Shown piece after piece: positions 59,702 through 64,000 of a DNA stretch of 64,000 nucleotides. The position numbers and the translations under genes are program-made. Source of the stretch: Halobacteriales archaeon QS_4_69_31 (GTDB taxonomy: Archaea > Halobacteriota > Halobacteria > Halobacteriales > Haloarculaceae); the NCBI GenBank assembly GCA_003021655.1, contig PXRP01000055.1, positions 1 to 64,000 of the forward strand, read 5' to 3'. The first letter of the stretch is position 1. Each line of letters starts with the position of its first letter. Below the pieces are notes generated by a model. The model did no database searches. It was not told the origin of the DNA and saw only the letters and a program-made list of their open reading frames with translations.

Positions 59702-59881
59702 ATGGCCTGTACGGTGACGGCTGACGACGGGCAGCGAACGACCCAGATCCTTGGGATCTGTCCCGCGTGCGACCACCCGATCCCGAAACCGAACCTCCTG
59801 ATAGCCTACGAGACCGCGGACGGGTGGCCGCGCATGTTCGCCGAGTGTCCGTCCTGTGGCGAGCCCGTCCACCCGGAGTGA
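59702..59881 (+). CDS. Small zinc-ribbon protein (DUF7837-like, 59 aa)
   Basis: A 59-residue protein from ATG 59702 to TGA 59881: a polar start MACTVTADDGQRTTQ, then ILGICPACDHPIPKPNLLIA, YETADGWPRMFAECPSCGEP and VHPE. Two CxxC pairs (CPAC, CPSC) flank a strand-turn segment and form a treble-clef-like zinc site. TTCATAACT at about 59674-59682 lies 20-28 nt upstream, typical of leaderless transcripts. It matches what I know as a haloarchaeal zinc-binding micro-protein family; the partner is unknown. It is short and easily missed. Confidence 0.8.
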   Translation: MACTVTADDGQRTTQILGICPACDHPIPKPNLLIAYETADGWPRMFAECPSCGEPVHPE

Positions 59882-59941
59882 GTGGGTCGTGGCCCGTCGC
59901 GACGAGCGTAGATTTATCCGAGAGCCGAACGACCACATAGT

Positions 59942-60166
59942 ATGGGCGATCGATTCAAACGCCTCTTCAGCCGCGTCAAGTTCGCGGCGATCGGGGCGGC
60001 CATCGGCGCAGGACTCGGAGCACTGATCAGCAGGAACGCGGCGAGCAGCGGCGGTGCAGTTGGCGCGCTCGTCGGCGCAACGATCGGCGAGAAACGCGCC
60101 AACGTCGGGACGTTGGTCGGCGAGGTGAAAAAGCGGCGACCCCGCCGGCCGTCTCTCGACGACTGA
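59942..60166 (+). CDS. Small glycine-zipper membrane protein
   Basis: A 74-residue protein with a basic start (GDRFKRLFSRVKFAAIG), a Gly/Ala-rich stretch AAIGAGLGALISRNAASSGG with the GxxxG spacing of glycine zippers, a second short hydrophobic part AVGALVGATIGEKRANVGTL, and a basic tail VKKRRPRRPSLDD. It could insert as a hairpin. No function can be given. It is in the same direction as the zinc-ribbon gene 60 bp upstream. Confidence 0.7.
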   Translation: MGDRFKRLFSRVKFAAIGAAIGAGLGALISRNAASSGGAVGALVGATIGEKRANVGTLVGEVKKRRPRRPSLDD

Positions 60167-60265
60167 GGGCGCCGCTCCTGGCGACGCTGTGACCGGCGTC
60201 GGCGCTTAGTCGGCAATGATGTGAGCGACACCGGCGTTCGGTCGGCGACGGGGCGACTGACTGGC

Positions 60266-60463
60266 TCAGTCAGTCACGAGGGCAGCGACCATGCCACGGA
60301 CGTACTCACGCTCGTCCTCGGTGTACCGCCGGACGGCCTCGTCGATGGTCTCGAAGCGCTCGGTCGCTCGCTGGTCCTCCCCGAGTGGCTGGAGGACGAG
60401 CGCGCGTCCATCGAGGCACAGCCCCCGGCCTTCGACCCGCCGACCGGCGAGTGAGCCCAGCAA
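60266..60463 (-). CDS. Possible 65-residue haloarchaeal protein
   Basis: Minus-strand frame from TTG 60463 ends ATERFETIDEAVRRYTEDER and EYVRGMVAALVTD, with TGA at 60266. The second half has the acidic, helical look of real haloarchaeal proteins (DEAVRRYTEDEREYVRGMVAALVT). The first third is weaker. A plus-strand frame over nearly the same bases (GTG 60221 to TGA 60454) is the alternative; it has less protein-like residue order. I favour the minus frame, but only moderately. Confidence 0.45.
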   Translation of the reverse strand: MLGSLAGRRVEGRGLCLDGRALVLQPLGEDQRATERFETIDEAVRRYTEDEREYVRGMVAALVTD

Positions 60464-60501
60464 CCGAGCAGTTTTCCCTGTCGCGTCCCCACGCTCCGGT
60501 G

Positions 60502-61182
60502 ATGACAGAGGTCGTCGACACCGTCCTCTTCGACCTGGACGATACGCTCTGTACCTACCGGCGAAGCGCGGACGAGATCCTCGCGGTCGCGTTCGACCGC
60601 CTCGGCGTGGACCCGTTCTTCGACGCCGAGGGGTACGTCAACAGGCTCGGCGAGTTCGCCCAGCCGGGCAACGACATCCGGGATACGCGGCGGGCATCGT
60701 TCGCAGGCTTCGCCGATGAAGCTGGGCTGGACACGTCGGTCGGCCACGAGGTCGCCGACATCTACACCGAGGAGCGCGACCAGACCAACGTCGCGTTCGT
60801 CGACGGCGCGCGGCGGGCGCTTGAGACGGTCACCGGGGAGTACCGCGTCGGGATGGTGACCGACGGCGACCCGTGGATGCAGTCCCAGAAACTGGCGTCG
60901 CTTGGCATCGCGGACCGCTTCGAGGTGGTCGTCCACGGCGGCCACGACGCCCCCTACAAGCCCGACCCCGAACCGTTCCGGGTGGCGATGTCCGAACTCG
61001 GCGCCGACCCCGCGCGGACCGTCCACGTCGGTAACTCCCTGGAGTCGGACGTGACCGGCGCGCTCGCGGCCGGCGTCCGCGCTGTCTGGTACGCCAACGG
61101 CGTGGGCGCCGAGAACCCCGAGCCCGAACCACACCACGTCGTCGAATCGATGCACCGGGTAGCCGAGGAACCGTGGGCGTAA
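60502..61182 (+). CDS. HAD-family hydrolase
   Basis: A 226-residue phosphatase-type protein. Motif I is VLFDLDDTLCTYRRSADEIL (nucleophile Asp near residue 11), motif II is VGMVTDGDPWMQSQK, the Lys is in ASLGIADRFEVVVHGGHDAP followed by YKPDPEPFRVAM, and motif III/IV is TVHVGNSLESDVTGALAAGV. The cap domain (about 20-90) is helical. Substrate unknown; related haloarchaeal genes are annotated as phosphoglycolate-type or haloacid-type. ATG 60502 is the first start that leaves the nucleophile region complete. Confidence 0.9.
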   Translation: MTEVVDTVLFDLDDTLCTYRRSADEILAVAFDRLGVDPFFDAEGYVNRLGEFAQPGNDIRDTRRASFAGFADEAGLDTSVGHEVADIYTEERDQTNVAFVDGARRALETVTGEYRVGMVTDGDPWMQSQKLASLGIADRFEVVVHGGHDAPYKPDPEPFRVAMSELGADPARTVHVGNSLESDVTGALAAGVRAVWYANGVGAENPEPEPHHVVESMHRVAEEPWA

Positions 61183-61208
61183 GGCCCGCCGTAGGTGTCT
61201 GACGGCGT

Positions 61209-61295
61209 GGACTGGCCGCCGGAGGTGGCTGAGGCGTCGGTGGGCTGGCCACCCGAGGTGGCTGACTGCGATGGTGGGCTGGCCACCCGAGGTCG
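61209..61295. repeat. 33-bp imperfect tandem repeat, about 2.7 copies
   Basis: Copies begin at 61209, 61242 and 61275. The two later ones share GGGCTGGCCACCCGAGGT. Each carries GCC[AG]CC-nnn-GGTGGC, a 6-bp inverted repeat with a 3-nt loop (the third is truncated). It lies between two convergent genes (HAD hydrolase ending 61182, GTPase ending 61361). Confidence 0.9.
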
Positions 61296-61360
61296 GCGGC
61301 AGCGAACCGGCCGCACGAGGATTCTAACTCCGACGGTGAATCCGGCCTCAGGAGCGCTTC

Positions 61361-63016
61361 TCACTCCGCGGGCGTCACGTCGGTGATAGTGCCGACGCCT
61401 TTCGAGCGTCCCTCGCGGAAGACGAACCGCTGGCCCGCCTCGACGAGGTAGGGGCGGAACTTGAACCGGATGGTCGCGTCGCCGGTGTCGCCCGGGAGGA
61501 GTCGACCCTCGTCGGGGTAGAAGGTGGCGGCCTCGCTTATCGTCTCGACGTGGACCACCGGTTCGTAGCCGTCGCCGATCCGGGTGGGGTGGTTCAGGAC
61601 CATGACCTCGGCCTCGAACTCCCGGACCGGCGTGGGGTCGGCCTCACGCGGGAGGAGGACCATCCCGCGCTCGACGTCGGCCTCGCGGACGCCCTTCAGC
61701 GCGATGCCGACGATCCGGCCCGCGCGTGCCTGGTCGACGCGGTGGTAGTGCATCTCGATCGAGCGCACCTCCACGTCCCGGAAGGTGCCGTCCTGCATCG
61801 GGCCGAGCAGGAGTTCGTCGCCGGCCTCGACGCGGCCGGACTTGACCGTCCCCGAGGCGACGGCCCCCACACCGGTCACGTTGTACGACCGGTCGACGTA
61901 CATGGCGAACTCACCGTCGGCGGGGCCGGCGGTCTTCGGGAGTCGCTCGAAGAGGTCGTCCAGGTCGTCGAGTCCCGCCCCGGTGACGGCGCTGGTGGCG
62001 AGGGTCGGGACGACGGTCTCGTCTATCTCTTCGGCGGCCGCGGCGACGCCGTGGCGGTCGACCCGGAGCGGCGTCCTGTCGACCTCGCGGAGCTGGCGCT
62101 CGACCTCGCGCTCGACCGCCGCGAGGCGCTCCTCGTCGACGAGGTCGGCCTTCGTGATCGCGACGACGGTCGGCAGGTCCGTCGCCAGCAAGATCCCGAG
62201 GTGCTCGCGGGTGGTCTTGGTCGGGCCGTCGTCGGCGGCCACCGTGAGCAGGCCGTAGTCGAGTTTCTGACCGACGAGCCCGCGGATGGTCGTCCGGAGC
62301 CACGGTTCGTGGCCCACCGTGTCGACAAAGGAGACCAGGCGGTCGGCCTCCTCGACGACGCGGGCGCGGTCGCCCTTCCGGTGGGGGTTGTCCATGCGGA
62401 CCGGACCGTCCTCGTCGAAGCCGTAGACGCCATACGAGAGGTCCGCTGAGAGGCCGCGCTCGACCTCGTGGGGCTGGACGTCCAGGTACGAGCGGGTGCC
62501 GCCCTCGCCGTCGTCGGACTGGCCGGTGACAAGCGACCCCACGAGCGTCGACTTGCCGTGGTCGACGTGGCCCGCGGTGCCGACGACGATGTGCTCGTCG
62601 TCGTCCAGCACCGCCCCCTCGCGGACCGTCGCGACGCCGACGATGCCGCCCCGGTCGTCCGTCCCGTCGGGGTCGTCCCGGTCGGTGGCGCCGTCGCCGG
62701 GGCCGTCCACGCCCCACGTCTCGACGCTCTCGATGTGGGCGCCGGCCTCCTCGGCGAGCAACGAGAGGACGTCCATCGACTCGGAGAAGGCGTCGGGGTG
62801 GACGCCGGCGATGCCGCCGTCGTCGGTGACGCCGACGACGTACGTCGCCTCGCCGTCGCCCGAGAGCACGCGGTGGCGCAGTTGCGCGGCCAGGCTCTCC
62901 CGGCGGCCGTCGGCGAGGTGGAGGTCTTTCGTGAGCCGCTCTTTGAACTCGACGCTGCCGCCCTCCCGCTCGCCGCGCTCGATGGCGCGCCGGAGGACGG
63001 CCCGGTCGGGGCTCAT
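61361..63016 (-). CDS. GTPBP1-type translational GTPase
   Basis: A 551-residue GTPase. The N-terminal part (about 1-125) has VEFKERLTKDLHLADGRRES, ATYVVGVTDDGGIAGVHPDA and a GAHIES strand, the domain unique to GTPBP1. The GTP-binding domain has GTAGHVDHGKSTLVGSL, FVDTVGHEP and ITKADL for G1, G3 and G4. The beta-barrel domains 2 and 3 follow (YNVTGVGAVASGTVKSGRVE; TIRFKFRPYLVEAGQRFVFR). Human GTPBP1 acts in mRNA surveillance and elongation quality; the archaeal role is less known. ATG 63016 fits a TTTTGTA box about 25 nt upstream. Confidence 0.92.
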   Translation of the reverse strand: MSPDRAVLRRAIERGEREGGSVEFKERLTKDLHLADGRRESLAAQLRHRVLSGDGEATYVVGVTDDGGIAGVHPDAFSESMDVLSLLAEEAGAHIESVETWGVDGPGDGATDRDDPDGTDDRGGIVGVATVREGAVLDDDEHIVVGTAGHVDHGKSTLVGSLVTGQSDDGEGGTRSYLDVQPHEVERGLSADLSYGVYGFDEDGPVRMDNPHRKGDRARVVEEADRLVSFVDTVGHEPWLRTTIRGLVGQKLDYGLLTVAADDGPTKTTREHLGILLATDLPTVVAITKADLVDEERLAAVEREVERQLREVDRTPLRVDRHGVAAAAEEIDETVVPTLATSAVTGAGLDDLDDLFERLPKTAGPADGEFAMYVDRSYNVTGVGAVASGTVKSGRVEAGDELLLGPMQDGTFRDVEVRSIEMHYHRVDQARAGRIVGIALKGVREADVERGMVLLPREADPTPVREFEAEVMVLNHPTRIGDGYEPVVHVETISEAATFYPDEGRLLPGDTGDATIRFKFRPYLVEAGQRFVFREGRSKGVGTITDVTPAE

Positions 63017-63111
63017 GGGGAGTGGTAGCGGAGGCCGGTACAAAAGCCTTCTCCGGGTCCGTCGCCGTGCTCTCGGTCGGTCTCGATAGCGCTCGGGAGT
63101 TCTCGGGACCG

Positions 63112-63828
63112 CTACTGTGGCTCCCGGTCGGCCACGATCCGGTCGACGGCCGCCAGGAAGCCGTCGGCGTACTCCGCGTCGAGGACGATGTCGGCCGCCT
63201 CGCGTGCGTGCTCGTCCGCGTTCCCGACGGCATAGGAGCCGCCGACGGCGTCGAACGTCGAGACGTCGTTAACCGAGTCGCCGACGGCGACGAACTCGGC
63301 CGGGTCCCGGTCCAGACGGTCCGCGACCGCCGTCAGGGCCGCGCCCTTCGTGACGGCCGGGGACTTGACGTGGTAGGCAAAGCCCGTGTCGACGACCTCC
63401 AGGCCGTGGTCGGCGGCGATGCGTTCGAGCGGTTCCAGCGGTCTCGACCGGTGGACGACGAGTTCGGTCTCGCGCCAGCGGTTGACCATGTCGGTGCGCC
63501 CCCAGCCCAGGTCGTGGCCCGCCGCGCGGTACTCCTCGGCGACTGCCCGCGCACGCTCGTCGTCGCCCGCGACGACCAGGTCGTCGGCGGCCTGGACGTA
63601 CGCGATGCCGCCGTTCTCGGCGACCACGTTCCGCCGGATCCCCGCGAACTCACAGAGCGCGAACGGGAACGGGAGCGCCTTCCCGGTCGCGACGACGACC
63701 GGCGCGTCCCACTCCCGGAGCACCGCGAACACCCGCGGGTCGACGTTGCGCCCGGCGTCGGTGATCGTCCCGTCGATGTCGACAGCCAGTGGCGGCGTCA
63801 CACCCCCGAGTGGGTGACGCGTCGCCAT
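63112..63828 (-). CDS. pgp: Archaeal-type phosphoglycolate phosphatase (HAD, Cof-like)
   Basis: A 238-residue HAD-IIB phosphatase. Motif I is LAVDIDGTITDAGRNVDPRV, motif II is VVVATGKALPFPFALCEFAG, the cap has RNVVAENGGIAYVQ and GWGRTDMVNRWRETELVV, the Lys is in PAVTKGAALTAVADRLDRD, and motif III/IV is FVAVGDSVNDVSTFDAVG. The family acts on 2-phosphoglycolate or a related small phosphate. ATG 63828 adds a short MATRHPLGGVTPP leader; another start further downstream is not convincing. It is 95 bp before the GTPase on the same strand. Confidence 0.9.
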   Translation of the reverse strand: MATRHPLGGVTPPLAVDIDGTITDAGRNVDPRVFAVLREWDAPVVVATGKALPFPFALCEFAGIRRNVVAENGGIAYVQAADDLVVAGDDERARAVAEEYRAAGHDLGWGRTDMVNRWRETELVVHRSRPLEPLERIAADHGLEVVDTGFAYHVKSPAVTKGAALTAVADRLDRDPAEFVAVGDSVNDVSTFDAVGGSYAVGNADEHAREAADIVLDAEYADGFLAAVDRIVADREPQ

Positions 63829-63951
63829 ACAGTATTCGGTCGGGGCAATCCGGCCGCGTCGACGGGCACAGTTTCGAGTGTCTGGCTACGCCGATGAGAT
63901 GGTCTCGGAGCGTCCGACCGGACCGACGAGCGAAGTGTCGGAGCGCCCGCG

Positions 63952-64000
63952 TCACTCGGTGAGTCGTTCGTAGGCCGCCTGGACGCGCTTGAACTCCTCC
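63952..64000 (-). CDS. C-terminal tail of a J-domain protein (partial, runs off the right edge)
   Basis: Only 16 codons are visible on the minus strand: EEFKRVQAAYERLTE and TGA at 63952. EEFKRVQAAYERLT closely matches helix IV of DnaJ domains, so this is probably a short J-domain protein whose HPD motif lies beyond the window. Confidence 0.6.
   Translation of the reverse strand, partial: EEFKRVQAAYERLTE

Noticed and set aside
60221-60454. Plus-strand frame opposite the 60266-60463 ORF
   Set aside because: Comparable codon bias, but the residue order is less protein-like and the start is a GTG without a clear promoter. Kept only as the alternative to the minus frame.

Overview
The window comes from a haloarchaeon (class Halobacteria). 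GC is very high with strongly GC-biased third codon positions, proteins are acidic, many genes look leaderless with a TATA-like box about 25-30 nt before the start codon, and the gene content is archaeal: TFB, RadB, Cdc48/VAT, S8e, archaeal SRP RNA, Rpp21, Mch and archaeal GatA/GatC. It reads as main-chromosome sequence with two small islands of foreign or decayed DNA.

Layout. 1-3000: a partial gene start, TRAM, DUF7123 and CBS proteins, then a decayed integrative element (integrase stub, HTH tail, small nuclease) lying beyond the 3' end of tRNA-Arg(UCG). 3.1-10 kb: RecA-like ATPase, CoA-binding protein, DUF5798, SRP RNA, a lipoprotein, an MscS-YhbY-RNase P subunit cluster and a glycosyltransferase. 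10-14.3 kb: GatA/GatC, TFB, Nudix, pilin-like protein. 14.3-22.3 kb: Asn-synthase-like/PHP pair, lipoprotein, oxidoreductase, PurL, small membrane proteins. 22.4-30.3 kb: GH2 beta-mannosidase divergent from HisF, a zinc-ribbon/CAP-like protein, paired HTH-like paralogues, a lycopene-cyclase-like half protein, and a CBS-HPF-like protein. 30.4-41.6 kb: broken histidine kinase, Cdc48, LarC-DUF952 fusion, SDR, RadB, two PhoU-type regulators, S8e, amphi-Trp/DUF7331. 41.7-50.2 kb: gutted ABC ATPase, DUF2240-PyrF operon, isoprenoid genes (reductase and squalene/phytoene synthase), bacterial-type LeuRS, tRNA-Pro(GGG). 50.3-58 kb: PAS histidine kinase plus a 1,151-residue ATPase-TPR regulator, then an AT-rich 2.7-kb insertion that splits an MTH1187-family gene. 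58-64 kb: Mch operon, zinc-ribbon microprotein, HAD phosphatase, GTPBP1-type GTPase, phosphoglycolate phosphatase, and the tail of a J-domain protein.

The strongest unusual signal is the 2.7-kb insertion. Its flanks share an 8-bp core, TCCTGAAA, and removing one core plus the insert restores a perfect 104-codon gene. The insert holds an SF3/P4-type helicase, two unrecognised genes and a large dyad. A second theme is a set of tandem-repeat arrays (periods 23, 23, 24, 27 and 33 bp). Most have a dyad in each unit, and three of them sit between convergent genes. Several genes are visibly decaying: integrase, histidine kinase with a 74-bp duplication, ABC ATPase, HAD tail and DUF2249.
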